This document shows, one piece after another, positions 63,932-64,000 of a stretch of DNA of 64,000 nt. A program made the translations under genes and the position numbers. This DNA is from Gammaproteobacteria bacterium (GTDB lineage: Bacteria; Pseudomonadota; Gammaproteobacteria; Enterobacterales; Kangiellaceae). The notes under the pieces were generated by a model. It worked only from the letters and a program-made list of their open reading frames with translations, was not told where the DNA came from and searched no databases. Location of the stretch: NCBI GenBank assembly GCA_013373375.1, contig JABXHY010000026.1, positions 1-64,000 of the forward strand, written 5' to 3'. Within the stretch, counting starts at the first letter, position 1. Every line of letters starts with the position of its first letter.

Positions 63932-64000
63932 ATGAAAAGTCGGTTAATAATATTGTTTTTGAGCGGACTAGGTTTAATTCTTTCGTCAAATTCTTCTGCT
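63932..64000 (+). CDS. small secreted protein family, member 10 (partial, runs off window)
   Basis: Only the first 23 codons are visible: a signal peptide MKSRLIILFLSGLGLILSSN followed by SSA. The leader at about 63880-63931 matches the second half of the cassette repeat (AAGTATTTAAAGTAAT, then TTTAAAAGGAATGGTA). The array therefore continues beyond the window. Confidence 0.75.
   Translation, partial: MKSRLIILFLSGLGLILSSNSSA

Noticed and set aside
60288..64000. Integron (superintegron) cassette array
   Set aside because: Small same-strand genes with repeated spacers suggested it, but the repeats lack the inverted-repeat attC structure with RYYYAAC/GTTRRRY ends, and the repeats lie immediately before ribosome sites. 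The genes are also paralogues rather than unrelated cassettes.
1..64000. tRNA or rRNA genes
   Set aside because: None of the conserved tRNA (GGTTCRANYCC arm) or rRNA segments was noticed on either strand; only the RNase P RNA tail was found.

Overview
The window is AT-rich, gene-dense chromosomal DNA from a gammaproteobacterium. The evidence is the 3' end of a type A RNase P RNA directly upstream of an intact mraZ-to-lpxC division/wall cluster, a lpxC - dciA - M23 - secA - mutT - yacG - zapD - coaE - pilD/C/B order, nadC next to ampD/ampE, and a homodimeric-type aceE-aceF-lpd set. A marine Kangiella/Aliikangiella-like relative would fit, but that is inferred from gene order and composition only.

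Layout. 1-152: tail of rnpB. 349-18473: dcw cluster (mraZ, rsmH, ftsL, ftsI, murE, murF, mraY, murD, ftsW, murG, murC, ddlB, ftsQ, ftsA, ftsZ), tightly packed with many start/stop overlaps, preceded by a strong sigma70-like promoter and three MraZ-type boxes; lpxC follows with its own promoter. 18524-24877: a DciA-like helicase loader, an envelope M23 peptidase, secA, mutT, yacG, zapD and coaE. 24888-33724: type IV pilus block with prepilin peptidase, PilC, PilB, two tandem major-pilin-like genes, a TfpZ-type accessory gene, and a probable pilin glycosylation pair (polyprenyl-phosphate GT2 plus GT-C transferase). The pilA/tfpZ intergenic region carries a sigma54-like promoter and two 15-bp palindromes suited to PilR. 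33845-38715: nadC, a large DUF1631 protein, ampD and ampE. 39098-45106: pyruvate dehydrogenase E1, E2 and E3. 45310-51094: an HDOD-PP2C signalling protein, an EamA exporter, a Bax-like glucosaminidase and an unrecognised lipoprotein.

51100-64000 is accessory and the most unusual part. It has a 2598-residue Sec-exported RHS protein (FG-GAP repeats, SpvB/TcdB-like N-terminal half, YD repeats, RHS core, variable C-terminal tip resembling DUF4225). A small membrane protein overlaps its stop codon and is an immunity candidate. Around it lie at least nine divergent paralogues of a ~110-residue secreted protein with two conserved cysteines, one upstream of the RHS gene and the rest in a one-directional array running off the window end. 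Several array genes are preceded by a nearly identical ~125-bp intergenic repeat. One paralogue is cut off straight after its signal peptide by this repeat, another survives only as a C-terminal fragment, and a third has lost a normal start codon. This looks like an actively reshuffling multigene family coupled to an exported RHS toxin. The small proteins could be toxin-associated binding subunits (their layout recalls SubB/PltB-type OB-fold B subunits), periplasmic immunity proteins, or something new.
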